A stretch of DNA of 64,000 nucleotides from Dyadobacter jiangsuensis (GCF_003014695.1 NZ_PYAS01000019.1:45997-109996), one strand, 5' to 3'; positions 54,271 through 63,821 are shown, counted from the first letter of the stretch. The notes: generated by a model not told the origin, from the sequence alone. A program made the numbers and translations.

Positions 54271-55350
54271 ATGGAAACGAAAGGACTAATCTTCATCCCC
54301 GACATCAGCGGCTTCACGCAGTTCATGCATGAGATCGAGATCCAGCATGGGCGCCAGATTATCCAGGAATTGCTGGAAACGATCGTGAATGCGAACCAGA
54401 TGGGACTGGAAATCTCTGAGATCGAGGGCGACGCCGTCCTTTTCTTTAAATTCGGCGAAGCACCAGAACTCGAAACGCTCTATCGGCAGGTCGAAAAGAT
54501 GTTCTGTGATTTTCACAAATACCTGATTGCCTTCGACAACCGACGGTTTTGCCAGTGCAAGTCCTGCATTTCTGCGATTAATCTCACGCTGAAAGTGGTA
54601 GCGCACTATGGCGAGTTTACGACTTATCAGGTCAAAGATTTCAAAAAGCTGATTGGGAAAGATATTATCGTGGCGCATCAGCTGCTTAAAAACGATATCG
54701 AGCAGCATGAGTACTGGCTGGTAACCCAAAATTTGCTGAACGGGCAAAACCCCGACGATTTTACCAACCAGATGAAGTGGCGCCCCGGCTCCAAAACGAC
54801 CGAAAATGAGCAGATACCTTTTCAATATACACAGATTGGCTATTTGAAAGACAATATTCCGCCCTACAAGCCGCCGTTGCTTGAACCGAAGGAAAAGGTC
54901 AAGATGGTGTCGGTTTCAAGGGAATATGATGCAAACATCAAAAAGGTTTTCTTCACTTCCGGACACCTCGAACTGCGACCGCACTGGCAGGACGGCGTGA
55001 AATCCATCGAGGAGCTGGATCATTTTCTCCCCGGCATCGGATCGCGCCACCGGTGTATTCGCGAGGACGGCGAAACGGTGATGTACGCCAGCGGTTTTTC
55101 GTACGACCCTGAATCCCGGGTCATTTTCAGCGAGTCGGATGAGAAGTTTACCAGCGCACTTTATTTTGTGCTCGATAAACTCGCCGAGAACCGCACGCGG
55201 CTTAGTTTGGAATATTATCTCAAAAAAGATCCATTAAAGCAGCTTTCGTTCAGGTTCTTCAAAAAAGACAAGATGGAAGCTGAATTCCGGAAATCGCTGG
55301 CAAATTTGGAAGGGCTGCTTCCGCAAATCACCCTGCCGATCGATTTTTAA
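54271..55350 (+). CDS. DUF2652 protein: nucleotidyl-cyclase-like domain plus SRPBCC-like domain
   Basis: A 359-residue protein. Residues about 1-165 resemble a class III adenylyl cyclase catalytic fold: FIPDISGFTQFM (the metal-binding DxSGFT pattern) and EIEGDAVLFFKFG (the GD turn). Residues about 205-355 look like a SRPBCC/START-type ligand-binding domain (SREYDANIKKVFFTSGHLEL, KLAENRTRLSLEYYLKKDP). Whether it makes a cyclic nucleotide is unknown; only the first aspartate motif is clearly kept. It stands alone between higBA and rimK. Confidence 0.8.
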   Translation: METKGLIFIPDISGFTQFMHEIEIQHGRQIIQELLETIVNANQMGLEISEIEGDAVLFFKFGEAPELETLYRQVEKMFCDFHKYLIAFDNRRFCQCKSCISAINLTLKVVAHYGEFTTYQVKDFKKLIGKDIIVAHQLLKNDIEQHEYWLVTQNLLNGQNPDDFTNQMKWRPGSKTTENEQIPFQYTQIGYLKDNIPPYKPPLLEPKEKVKMVSVSREYDANIKKVFFTSGHLELRPHWQDGVKSIEELDHFLPGIGSRHRCIREDGETVMYASGFSYDPESRVIFSESDEKFTSALYFVLDKLAENRTRLSLEYYLKKDPLKQLSFRFFKKDKMEAEFRKSLANLEGLLPQITLPIDF

Positions 55351-56249
55351 ACCCCAACGGTATCTCCTTCGTCGGTAACAATTTTGTCTTCAATGTAAGA
55401 CACAATTAAGGATGCAATGTCGATACCGCTTACTTCTTCGATGCCCCTTAGGCCCGGGGAAGAATTGACCTCCATGACCAATGGCCCGCGCTCGGATTGC
55501 AGCATATCGACGCCGGCGATTTTTACGCCCAATGCCTTCGCTGCTGCAATAGCCGTGTGCTCCTCTTCGGGCGAAAGCTCGATTATGCAGCCGGAGCCGC
55601 CGCGGTGGAGGTTAGAGCGAAAATCACCCTCGGCGCCCTGGCGCTTCATGGCGGCAATCACTTTGTTGCCGATCACAAATGCGCGGATATCGGCGCCTTT
55701 CGATTCTGCCACGTATTCCTGGATCAGGAAGTTGGCCCGCAGGCCATAGAATGCCTCAATGGTCGATTTCGCGGCCTTGATAGTTTCGGCAAGTACGACG
55801 CCAACGCCCTGAGTGCCTTCCAACAGTTTGATGATTACCGGCGGGCCGCCTACCATATGGATGAGCTCGTTGACTTGTGCCGGATTTTTGGCAAAAACGG
55901 TCTTTGGAATATCGATACCAGCCTTCGCGAGTACCTGCATGCTGCGTAGCTTGTCACGCGAGCGCAGGATAGCCTGCGATTTCACGGTGGTGAATACTTT
56001 CATCAATTCGAGCTGACGCACTACTGCGCAGCCGAATGCATTTACCGAGGTGCCAATGCGGGGAATGACGGCGTCTATGCCGGTGACGGGCTTGCCCTTG
56101 TAGACGACCGTCGGCTTGCCGCCTTCGATCATGACAAAGCATTTGACGTGGTCGATCACAACCGCTTCGTGTCCCTTTTGTTTGATTGCCTCCACCAGAC
56201 GCCTGGTTGAATACAGGTCCGGATTGGTGGATAATACGGCGATTTTCAT
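55347..56249 (-). CDS. rimK: RimK-type ATP-grasp glutamate ligase
   Basis: A 300-residue ATP-grasp ligase: N-terminal PTSs pattern MKIAVLSTNPDLYSTRRLVE, the ATP-binding loop LLEGTQGVGVVLAE, VKYVAES-type hinge LIQEYVAESKGADIRAFVIG, and the metal-binding VMEVNSSPGLRGIE. RimK adds glutamate to the C-terminus of ribosomal protein S6 or makes poly-glutamate. The gene lies 75 bases downstream of a retropepsin-like gene, an association known from rim operons. Its stop overlaps the convergent DUF2652 gene by 4 bases. Confidence 0.9.
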   Translation of the reverse strand: MKIAVLSTNPDLYSTRRLVEAIKQKGHEAVVIDHVKCFVMIEGGKPTVVYKGKPVTGIDAVIPRIGTSVNAFGCAVVRQLELMKVFTTVKSQAILRSRDKLRSMQVLAKAGIDIPKTVFAKNPAQVNELIHMVGGPPVIIKLLEGTQGVGVVLAETIKAAKSTIEAFYGLRANFLIQEYVAESKGADIRAFVIGNKVIAAMKRQGAEGDFRSNLHRGGSGCIIELSPEEEHTAIAAAKALGVKIAGVDMLQSERGPLVMEVNSSPGLRGIEEVSGIDIASLIVSYIEDKIVTDEGDTVGV

Positions 56250-56324
56250 AAAAATGTTTTTAGAAAATGTGGAGGTTGGGCTGTAAGCCCCGGACTGGGC
56301 GTCTAGCGACTGCGCGTCTCGGGT

Positions 56325-56795
56325 TTAGTTCAGAGGTAATTTTGGGGAACGAGTTGGTGTCAGCGAATGCCTTGCTGCCGACAGGTTCTTTTGGGAAACA
56401 TCCACGATGAACCTGTTTTTGAGCAGTTTTCGCCCGAGTAGTATAGGGTAGCTCATTTTCTGCCGGTTGGCCAGCGAAAACTCGGTACGTATTTTTCGAC
56501 CGAAAAGCCTGATTGGTGTCTTGATCACAAACCGTTTCTCTTCTTTCCCGAAGGAGTTCCTGATCACGGTTTCTTTAAAATCGGTTACTATAAAGAAATG
56601 TTGAGGTGCTCCGCGCTTGGCATCGAGGTAAACATGGAGCTCCCGAAGTCCTTCCGACTCTACCAATTTGACCCGGGAACAGTGGATAGCTGACGTAGCA
56701 GCACCGGAATCCACGCGTACAGGTACATGATGCCAATCCAGCTCCGGTAAATCCACAATATCGGTCGCGCCGATAATCTCCAACGGACGTTTCAT
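56325..56795 (-). CDS. Retropepsin-like aspartic protease partner of RimK (PF05618 family)
   Basis: A 156-residue protein with the aspartic-protease-like motif VDSGAATSAIH (D29) and the family blocks KTPIRLFGRKIRTEF and YPILLGRKLLKNRFIVDVS. Members are often labelled ATP-dependent zinc protease, although they resemble retropepsins, and in Pseudomonas a homologue (RimB) modulates RimK. Its ATG overlaps the stop of holB by 4 bases, so it is translated with holB and probably followed by rimK in one transcript. Confidence 0.85.
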   Translation of the reverse strand: MKRPLEIIGATDIVDLPELDWHHVPVRVDSGAATSAIHCSRVKLVESEGLRELHVYLDAKRGAPQHFFIVTDFKETVIRNSFGKEEKRFVIKTPIRLFGRKIRTEFSLANRQKMSYPILLGRKLLKNRFIVDVSQKNLSAARHSLTPTRSPKLPLN

Positions 56796-57910
56796 CTGCG
56801 CTGGAAAAACTGAGCGACCGTCAACGACAAGTCCAGAAACACCATTTTGGCCCGCACATTTCGCTCGATGTGGTAATAGGCCGTATTTACTTCCCCGATC
56901 ATCCTTTCCAGCGACTCAAAATTGACGGTTTTGGAAAAATTCTGCACGAAAGTAAGTTCTTCCTGCGGAACACGCAAAAGCTCACCCGCGCCGTGGCTCC
57001 ATATGAGCATATCCCTGAACAACCGCAATGCATATTCGAGCAGGCCTTTTTGCTTTTCCTTGCTCATAACATCGTAGCTATCGGCGAGTTTGACCAAATG
57101 AGAAACATCGAACTTGTACGAAGAGCGCATCCAGTCGGCAAACCACGCCGAGCGGTCATCCTGCTCTTCCTGAGCGAGTTTCAGTGCCTCAGCCATATTC
57201 CCGTCGGACAAAAACGCTACCTGGTTGGCGACGGCTTCGGTGACATCGCCTTGTTTCAGATAGGATTTGATTTCTGAATCGGTGAATGCCGGAATGGTGA
57301 TCCGTTGGGTCCGGGAGATAATTGTCGTCAGTAATTTATCCGATTGATCACTTACCAAAAGGAATAATGTTTTTTCAGGCGGTTCTTCGAGGATTTTCAA
57401 AATCGCATTAGAGGAGGCGGCATTCATAATGTCGGCTTTCCAGATCAGCAGGATTTTGTATTCGCCTTCATAGGCTTTTACGGACAATTTTCGCAAAATT
57501 CCGCGCGCTTCCTCTACCGAAATGTTGCCCTGCTTGTTGTCCGCACCGATGTGGTCGAGCCAGTCGGGGAGGACGCGGTAGGGATTTTCCAGCAGGAATG
57601 AGCGCCAAAGCGGCAGAAATGCCTCACTCGTTTTGCCATCTACCTTTTTGGAGGTGGCAATGGGGAATATGAAATGGAAATCGGGGTGGATGAGCTTGCT
57701 CATCTTCACGCACGACGCGCACGTACCGCAAGCGTCTTCCTCGTTCCTGTTTTCGCAGTTAATATAGGTAGAGAACGCCAGGGCCATTGCCAGGCCAGCG
57801 CCACCCGTGGGATAATCAAATAGCTGAGCGTGGGCCAGATGGCTGTTCCGGACCGAGCGCCGCAATGTCGCTTTGATATTTTCGAGTCCCGGAATATCTC
57901 TGAAAAGCAC
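56792..57910 (-). CDS. holB: DNA polymerase III delta' subunit (clamp loader)
   Basis: A 372-residue clamp-loader subunit: FRDIPGLENIKATLRRSVRN, the zinc-binding cysteine cluster ENRNEEDACGTCASCVKM, the VEEARGILRKLSVKAYEG block, and sensor 1 in NAILKILEEPPEKTLFLLVS. The Walker A motif is degenerate (DYPTGGAGLAMA), as is common for delta'. It helps load the beta sliding clamp. First gene of the holB-retropepsin-rimK group. Confidence 0.93.
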   Translation of the reverse strand: MLFRDIPGLENIKATLRRSVRNSHLAHAQLFDYPTGGAGLAMALAFSTYINCENRNEEDACGTCASCVKMSKLIHPDFHFIFPIATSKKVDGKTSEAFLPLWRSFLLENPYRVLPDWLDHIGADNKQGNISVEEARGILRKLSVKAYEGEYKILLIWKADIMNAASSNAILKILEEPPEKTLFLLVSDQSDKLLTTIISRTQRITIPAFTDSEIKSYLKQGDVTEAVANQVAFLSDGNMAEALKLAQEEQDDRSAWFADWMRSSYKFDVSHLVKLADSYDVMSKEKQKGLLEYALRLFRDMLIWSHGAGELLRVPQEELTFVQNFSKTVNFESLERMIGEVNTAYYHIERNVRAKMVFLDLSLTVAQFFQRR

Positions 57911-57942
57911 GATTTAAATCAATTAATGGATGTGTAAAATGC

Positions 57943-59127
57943 TTACTGACCACGCGTATTTTTAAAAACTACGCGCATAATATCTTCCTCGGTCTGCCCG
58001 AATGCAATGCCCCGGCGGCTCACCGTATCTTTTGCCACCGCCACGGCTTTATCGAAACGATACTCCATGCATCCTTCGGCCGCACCACCCCAGGTGAAAG
58101 ACGGGACATGCTTGTTCTGAAAGCCAGCACCGAATACATTCACACTTACGCCGACAACCGTCCCGGTGTTGAACATGGTCGAAATTCCCGCTTTGGAATA
58201 GTCGCCCATCATGAGCCCGCAGAAAATCAAACCGGTGTCGGCCAGCATATTCGTAGCATAGCTGTGCAGCTTGACGTTCGTATGGTCGTTTTTCAAATTT
58301 GAATTGTTGGTGTTGGCGCCCAGGTTACACCATTCGCCCAGCACAGAATTGCCCAGGTAACCGTCGTGGCCTTTGTTGCTGTACCCGAATACCACGCAGT
58401 TGCTCACTTCCCCACCGACTTTGGACGATGGCCCAACGGTCGTATTAGGGCGGATCTTCGTTCCCTGGGCCAGTACCCCGTTTTCACCAATCGCAAATGG
58501 GCCCTGGATCATCGAACCTTCCTGGATCAATGCATTCTTGCCGATGTAAATGGGGCCGTTTTCCGCATTCAGAATGGACGCCTTGATCACGGCGCCTTCT
58601 TCTACGAATACATTCTCCGGTTTGTAGCAATGCGTGAATGGGTCCGTAATACCCGCCGATTTTCTGATAGAAGCAATGCGTTCGTAATCGATTTTGATCT
58701 GCGCCCCATTCTGGCCGAAAATATCCCACACATTGCGGATCATTGTAAAAGCCTCCGCATATTCCACTACCGAAAGTCCGCTCGTACCATCCGAAGCTTT
58801 CCATGCCGAATGCGATCGTACTGCGAGGACTTCACCGTTGTCGGAAACAAGCGCATTGCCGTGCGGCAAGCCTTTGACAATGCCCGTCAGATGATCGTCC
58901 GGGCACAGCGCACCGTTGATATACAGGTTATCCCCCGAGGTATGTTCCGGGTATTTGGTGGCGAGATAAGCTTCCGTTTGGAATGAGACCGTGGAGTGGC
59001 ATCTGTCGGCCCATTTTTCAGCCAGTGTGTGGATGCCGCACCGAATGCCGGCGACCGGTCTTGTATAGGTAAAAGGTAAAAGTTGGATTCTAATCTTGGG
59101 ATCGTCGAACAGAATGGTCTGGGGCAT
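57943..59127 (-). CDS. GlmU-like sugar nucleotidyltransferase/acetyltransferase family protein
   Basis: A 394-residue protein with the opening LLPFTYTRPVAGIRCGIHTL typical of the Bacteroidota GlmU-like family (the short N-terminal part replaces a full nucleotidyltransferase domain). It is followed by a left-handed beta-helix of hexapeptide repeats (IGKNALIQEGSMIQGPFAIG, TKIRPNTTVGPSSKVGG). It probably supplies UDP-N-acetylglucosamine or a related sugar for cell-wall synthesis; the exact reaction is uncertain. Confidence 0.88.
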   Translation of the reverse strand: MPQTILFDDPKIRIQLLPFTYTRPVAGIRCGIHTLAEKWADRCHSTVSFQTEAYLATKYPEHTSGDNLYINGALCPDDHLTGIVKGLPHGNALVSDNGEVLAVRSHSAWKASDGTSGLSVVEYAEAFTMIRNVWDIFGQNGAQIKIDYERIASIRKSAGITDPFTHCYKPENVFVEEGAVIKASILNAENGPIYIGKNALIQEGSMIQGPFAIGENGVLAQGTKIRPNTTVGPSSKVGGEVSNCVVFGYSNKGHDGYLGNSVLGEWCNLGANTNNSNLKNDHTNVKLHSYATNMLADTGLIFCGLMMGDYSKAGISTMFNTGTVVGVSVNVFGAGFQNKHVPSFTWGGAAEGCMEYRFDKAVAVAKDTVSRRGIAFGQTEEDIMRVVFKNTRGQ

Positions 59128-59180
59128 ATATTAAAACGTATGTGCAGGCCAAAGTTCGGGCATTTTATTGGTTACGGCAA

Positions 59181-59225
59181 AAAAAGAAGCAGTCTCCCAA
59201 GCATATTTGTCGGGAGACTGCCACT
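59181..59225 (-). terminator. Terminator of rpmE2
   Basis: Perfect 10-bp stem (59189-59198 with 59212-59221) followed on the minus strand by a long T-rich tract, 61 bases after the rpmE2 stop at 59282. Confidence 0.8.
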
Positions 59226-59281
59226 GTATTTTTTCGTTCTCCTGATGTGTTCGACCACACAGGAAAAAGCCAATGCGTTGC

Positions 59282-59524
59282 TTATTTTCCGTAACGCTTT
59301 CTGAACTTGTCAACGCGACCAGCTGTGTCAACCAGTACGTTTTTACCAGTGTAGAAAGGGTGTGACTGAGAAGACACCTCGACTTTGTACACAGGGTAGG
59401 TTTTGCCGTCTTCCCAGGTGATAGTCTCGTTAGTGTCTATGGTAGAGCGAGTAATGAATTTAAAGTCGCTTGATAGATCCCAGAAAACTACCTCTCTATA
59501 GTTGGGATGAATATCTTTTTTCAT
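59282..59524 (-). CDS. rpmE2: Type B 50S ribosomal protein L31
   Basis: An 80-residue L31 of the zinc-free type B: MKKDIHPNYREVVFWDLSSD, VSSQSHPFYTGKN and DTAGRVDKFRKRYGK. It lacks the CxxC zinc motif of type A L31. It has a well-formed promoter (59570-59600) and its own terminator, so it is monocistronic. Confidence 0.97.
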   Translation of the reverse strand: MKKDIHPNYREVVFWDLSSDFKFITRSTIDTNETITWEDGKTYPVYKVEVSSQSHPFYTGKNVLVDTAGRVDKFRKRYGK

Positions 59525-59569
59525 TGGTATATGGTATTATTTGTTTCTATACGATTTCCAAAAGGATTG

Positions 59570-59600
59570 CAAAAGTAAAAAATCCTGATTTGTAAATCAA
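59570..59600 (-). promoter_or_regulatory. rpmE2 promoter (TTG-N20-TACTTTTG)
   Basis: On the minus strand a -33 TTG (59598-59600) is followed after 20 bases by a perfect -7 box (59570-59577). Transcription should start near 59563, about 39 bases before the ATG. Confidence 0.7.
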
Positions 59601-59654
59601 GTATCGGAACGCTATCTTTTTTAATATTAATGCAATACATCAAAAATTAACGCC

Positions 59655-60566
59655 TTAGACTTCACTGAGTTGCTGTTTGAGCACCTCTACACCACGTTTC
59701 GCTTCCTTTTCGAAATCGGTGTACACGAAGCATTCGATCGAAAGCCCGCCTTTGTATCCGATTTTCTTCAATGCGCCCAGGTAGGCCCTGAAATCGTCGC
59801 CCTTTACGCCCGGCGGTGTCCGTTTCTCTTTCTCGGCGATGTGGCAATGCACGATGTGCTTACCATACTTTATGATCTCCGACGCCGGTTCGTCTTCCTT
59901 TAACATATGATATATATCGCAGAGCAGCTTCACGCGTGGGCTTTTGACGGCATCGACGATTTCGACGCCTTCGGCCAGGCTGTTGATAAAATTGGTTTCG
60001 CCGCGGTTCAGTGGTTCGACGGCGATGGTAACACCGTGTTTCTCGGCCAATGGCGCCATCTTTTGTGTTAGTTCAATATGCTGCGCCTTCGCTTTTGCGC
60101 GATCGAAGCCTTCGGGTATGATTCTTGATGCACCACTTCCGAATACGACGAATTGAGAGCCGCATTCCTTGGCGCGTTTGAGAACGGTCTCCGTTCTTTG
60201 AAGGATCGCCTCGTGGTTTGCATCGGGGCCAAGCGTTTTGAGGCTTGCCGGGAGCAGGATCACATAAGATTTGATAGGGAAGTGCTCAGTCTTGAGTTGT
60301 TGCAGGTTCTTTTCGTAGCCGGCGTCGCCGCCTTCCGGGATGAGGAAGCCAGCTACGGATTCTTCAATATAGGCACACCCCGATTTGCGTAGAAATTCGG
60401 CTTTGTCGTAAGCCGCATACACGCCGAGTGGAATGCTGTAAGCGGTGTTTCCGGCGGCTTTGGCCATGGCTTCGGTGAGTGATCCGCCCAGCGCGAGACC
60501 TGCCACCATTCCGGAGGTCGTTTTGAGGAATGTCCGCCGGTCGGCTTGTTCGATAATTGTGCTCAT
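59655..60566 (-). CDS. Exported sugar isomerase/epimerase-like TIM-barrel protein
   Basis: A 303-residue protein with a twin-arginine leader (DRRTFLKTTSGMVAGLALGG). It has the AP-endonuclease-2/xylose-isomerase TIM-barrel fold, with metal-site residues likely in VAVEPLNRGETNF, LLCDIYHML, HIVHCHIAEKEKR and LSIECFVYTDFE. Members isomerise or epimerise sugars or hydroxypyruvate. The Tat leader suggests periplasmic work on an oxidised or unusual sugar; the substrate is not readable. Confidence 0.86.
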   Translation of the reverse strand: MSTIIEQADRRTFLKTTSGMVAGLALGGSLTEAMAKAAGNTAYSIPLGVYAAYDKAEFLRKSGCAYIEESVAGFLIPEGGDAGYEKNLQQLKTEHFPIKSYVILLPASLKTLGPDANHEAILQRTETVLKRAKECGSQFVVFGSGASRIIPEGFDRAKAKAQHIELTQKMAPLAEKHGVTIAVEPLNRGETNFINSLAEGVEIVDAVKSPRVKLLCDIYHMLKEDEPASEIIKYGKHIVHCHIAEKEKRTPPGVKGDDFRAYLGALKKIGYKGGLSIECFVYTDFEKEAKRGVEVLKQQLSEV

Positions 60567-60999
60567 ATGTTTGAGTTTTTATGGCTATTGATTGATATTT
60601 TGTGTTGAAACGAAATACGTTATGCTATGTAAAGTTTACAAGTTTAGAATAATTATAAATAACATATTTGGCCTTAAATCATTGATTAACAGCAATTATT
60701 GTCAAATCAACCTTTCTTTGTTAAAAATTTTTCTCTCCAAAAGTTTGCAAAATTTGAAATGCATTTTTCTGAATTTTTTTTCTTTGAAACAATTTAGTGT
60801 AAGCTTTCCGTAAACAACTAGTTATTAGTTTCTTAACAATTTAGTAATTTGGACTATGCGGATAAGGCATGATTTTGTAGAGAAATCCTGATTGCGAATC
60901 TGATTTCTTTAGTGTTATTTCAAGAGATTTTTAAAGTCATCTCCGACTGATCTTCCAAGAATATACATCACTAACGTTCTATCAAACACCACATTACTT
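60567..60999. other. Strongly A+T-rich gap upstream of nrdA
   Basis: 433 bases without a supported gene. A 73-codon open frame at 60592-60813 was discarded because it reads as A+T-rich noise (long runs of Leu/Ile/Asn/Lys/Phe). A possible nrdA promoter is TTTG at 60848-60851, 18 bases, then TGATTTTG at 60870-60877 (one mismatch). No NrdR-type paired palindrome was recognised. Confidence 0.5.
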
Positions 61000-63450
61000 A
61001 TGTCTATGTATGTCATAAAGCGTGATGGTCGCCGCGAATCCGTGAAATTCGACAAGGTGACCGCCCGCATAGAGAAACTGAGCTACGGCCTGGACGCCGC
61101 TTACGTTCAGCCCGTGGAAGTAGCCAAGAAGGTTGTTTCCGGCATTTACGACGGCGTTACCACCGCCGAGCTGGATAACCTCGCTGCCGAAACCGCAGCT
61201 TCCATGACCACCAAGCACCCTGATTATGCAATCCTGGCTGCCCGCGTCGCTATCTCAAATCTCCATAAGAACACATTGAAGTCGTTTTCGGCTACAATGA
61301 AGCGTCTTTATACATATATAGATTCCAAAACCGGTGAAAACGCATCGCTGATCTCCAAGGAGGTTTACGAGGTGATCCGCCAGCATGCATCGCTGCTCGA
61401 TTCTACTATTATATATGACCGCGACTATTCCTACGATTATTTCGGCTATAAAACCCTCGAAAAGTCGTATTTACTGAAAGTTGAAGGGAAAATTGTCGAG
61501 CGCCCGCAGCATATGCTCATGCGCGTGGCGATCGGTATCCATCAGGAGGACGTGCAGGCGGCGATTGAAACCTATCATTTGCTTTCGGAAAAATGGTTTA
61601 CCCATGCTACACCTACGTTGTTCAATGCAGGTACGCCGAAACCGCAAATGTCGTCGTGCTTCCTGCTTACAATGAAGGAGGACAGTATCAATGGTATTTA
61701 TGATACCCTCAAGAACTGCGCATTGATTTCGCAGTCGGCCGGTGGTATCGGTTTGAGCATTCACGACGTCCGTGCGACGGGTACATATATTAAAGGAACA
61801 AACGGGCAATCGAACGGTATCGTACCGATGCTTCGCGTGTTCAACGACACGGCGCGTTACGTAGATCAGGGAGGAGGCAAGCGCAAAGGTTCTTTTGCTA
61901 TATATATTGAACCATGGCATTCCGACATCTTCGATTTCCTCGATCTGAAAAAGAACCACGGGAAAGAAGAGCAGCGTGCACGCGACCTATTCTATGCATT
62001 GTGGATTCCTGATTTGTTCATGAAGCGCGTGGAGGCGAACGACACCTGGTCGCTCTTCTGCCCGCACGAATGCCCGGGACTGGCGGATACGCACAGCGAG
62101 GAATTCGAAAAGCTGTACGAACAATACGAGCGCGAAGGCAAAGCGCGCAAGACTATCAAGGCGCAAGACCTGTGGTTTGCGATCATGGAATCGCAGATCG
62201 AGACTGGTACGCCATATATGTTGTATAAGGACCACGCGAACAGCAAGTCCAACCAGCAGAATTTGGGTACTATCAAGTCGTCGAACCTTTGCACGGAGAT
62301 CATTGAATATACGGCTCCCGACGAAGTGGCGGTTTGTAACCTTGCTTCCATCGCATTGCCGAAGTTCGTGGAGCAGGGCGCGGACGGATTCATACGATTC
62401 GATCACCAGAAATTGTACGAGATCACGAAAGTGGTAACGCGTAACCTGAACAAGATCATCGACCTGAACTTCTATCCGGTTCCCGAAGCCGAGAAGAGCA
62501 ACAAGCGCCACCGGCCGATCGGTATCGGGGTGCAGGGCTTGGCGGATGCATTCTGTATGATGCGCATGCCATTCGACTCCGACGAGGCACGCCAATTGAA
62601 CAAAGATATTTTCGAAACGATCTATTACGGATCGATGGAAGCTTCGATGGAGCTTGCTATGCAGCACGGTCCATACGAAACCTGGGCAGGCAGCCCGATC
62701 TCGCAAGGGGTATTCCAATTTGATATGTGGAATGTAACACCGGAAAGCAAACGCTGGAACTGGGAGAAGCTGCGGAAAGAAGTGGTACAAAACGGTGTAC
62801 GCAACTCCTTGCTGCTAGCGCCGATGCCAACCGCATCTACCAGCCAGATTCTTGGTAATAACGAATGCTTCGAGCCATTCACTTCTAATATATATGTAAG
62901 AAGGGTATTGTCGGGCGAATTCGTTGTCGTGAACAAGTACTTGCTGAAAGACCTGGTAAGACTGGGTCTGTGGAGCGAGGAAATGAAAAACAACCTCGTT
63001 CGTGCCAGCGGATCGGTACAAGCCATTCCGAATATCCCGCAAAACATCAAGGATCTTTACAAAACGGCATGGGAGATCAAGCAGCGAAGCCTGCTCGATA
63101 TGTCGGCCGACAGAGGAGCCTATATTTGCCAATCCCAGTCGCTGAACATCTTCATGGAAGAGGCGAACTTCGGTAAACTGACTTCAATGCACTTCTATGC
63201 ATGGAAGAAGGGCCTCAAAACCGGTATGTACTACCTGCGTACCCGCGCGGCGTCCGATCCGGTTCAATTCACGGTCAGCAAACAAGCCGAGCCGCAACTC
63301 GAACCTGCGACCGCCGTGGTGGCCGAAAAGGAACTCAACTACGTGCAATATGCGGAGGAGCATGCGAAGCCGGTCGCGCCGCGTGACAATCGCTCCGATA
63401 TGCAATGCTCCCTGGATGATCCTGAGGGCTGCGAGGCTTGTGGTTCGTAA
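61000..63450 (+). CDS. nrdA: Class I ribonucleotide reductase large (alpha) subunit
   Basis: An 816-residue R1 of eukaryote-like type: N-terminal ATP-cone (YVIKRDGRRESVKFDKVTAR), catalytic-site cysteines in MSSCFLL and in NLCTEIIEY, the NLASIALP segment, and a C-terminal redox tail CEACGS (two cysteines separated by EA). It reduces ribonucleoside diphosphates with the radical from NrdB. The nrdB gene is 30 kb away. It has its own terminator and precedes the rRNA operon. Confidence 0.96.
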   Translation: MSMYVIKRDGRRESVKFDKVTARIEKLSYGLDAAYVQPVEVAKKVVSGIYDGVTTAELDNLAAETAASMTTKHPDYAILAARVAISNLHKNTLKSFSATMKRLYTYIDSKTGENASLISKEVYEVIRQHASLLDSTIIYDRDYSYDYFGYKTLEKSYLLKVEGKIVERPQHMLMRVAIGIHQEDVQAAIETYHLLSEKWFTHATPTLFNAGTPKPQMSSCFLLTMKEDSINGIYDTLKNCALISQSAGGIGLSIHDVRATGTYIKGTNGQSNGIVPMLRVFNDTARYVDQGGGKRKGSFAIYIEPWHSDIFDFLDLKKNHGKEEQRARDLFYALWIPDLFMKRVEANDTWSLFCPHECPGLADTHSEEFEKLYEQYEREGKARKTIKAQDLWFAIMESQIETGTPYMLYKDHANSKSNQQNLGTIKSSNLCTEIIEYTAPDEVAVCNLASIALPKFVEQGADGFIRFDHQKLYEITKVVTRNLNKIIDLNFYPVPEAEKSNKRHRPIGIGVQGLADAFCMMRMPFDSDEARQLNKDIFETIYYGSMEASMELAMQHGPYETWAGSPISQGVFQFDMWNVTPESKRWNWEKLRKEVVQNGVRNSLLLAPMPTASTSQILGNNECFEPFTSNIYVRRVLSGEFVVVNKYLLKDLVRLGLWSEEMKNNLVRASGSVQAIPNIPQNIKDLYKTAWEIKQRSLLDMSADRGAYICQSQSLNIFMEEANFGKLTSMHFYAWKKGLKTGMYYLRTRAASDPVQFTVSKQAEPQLEPATAVVAEKELNYVQYAEEHAKPVAPRDNRSDMQCSLDDPEGCEACGS

Positions 63451-63472
63451 TTAAGGTTAAAATCGCAATAGC

Positions 63473-63515
63473 GAAGAGGTGTCTGATCGTAGATCGGGCA
63501 CCTCTTTCGTTTTAC
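63473..63515 (+). terminator. Terminator of nrdA
   Basis: Stem 63473-63488 with 63492-63508 (mostly paired, a few G-T or mismatched positions) followed by CGTTTTACG, just after the nrdA stop. It separates nrdA from the rRNA operon. Confidence 0.7.
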
Positions 63516-63722
63516 GACAGTGGTGTTGGTAATGCATGACAAGTTTGTGTTGTATTAATAAATGGAAAAATTGGATGGGTATGAATCGATTTTGCGTTCG
63601 TAGAAACATTGCTTTACCGGCTACTTAAAAAACTTCTAATTTTTTTCTGGGCGTAGCATTTTCGTTATCAGTGGTTTAGGTATTTTCGTTCAAAAAGATT
63701 CAAAAATATTTGTTGTCTGGGC

Positions 63723-63753
63723 TTGCATGTTAAAATTAAACCTGCCACTTTTG
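63723..63753 (+). promoter_or_regulatory. rRNA operon promoter (TTG-N20-CACTTTTG)
   Basis: TTG at 63723-63725 and CACTTTTG at 63746-63753, which matches TAnnTTTG except for the first base; spacing is 20 bases. It is followed by CACTCCC. Transcription should start near 63760, leaving a leader of about 150 bases before 16S rRNA. Confidence 0.55.
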
Positions 63754-63821
63754 CACTCCCAATCGGGAACAACGGCACTGAAAACGATCAGGGCCACGAG
63801 TTTCGGGAAGTCCGAAGCAAC

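Noticed and set aside
60592..60813. 73-codon open frame in the A+T-rich gap before nrdA
   Set aside because: Composition is dominated by Leu, Ile, Asn, Lys and Phe with no recognisable domain, as expected for chance frames in A+T-rich DNA.
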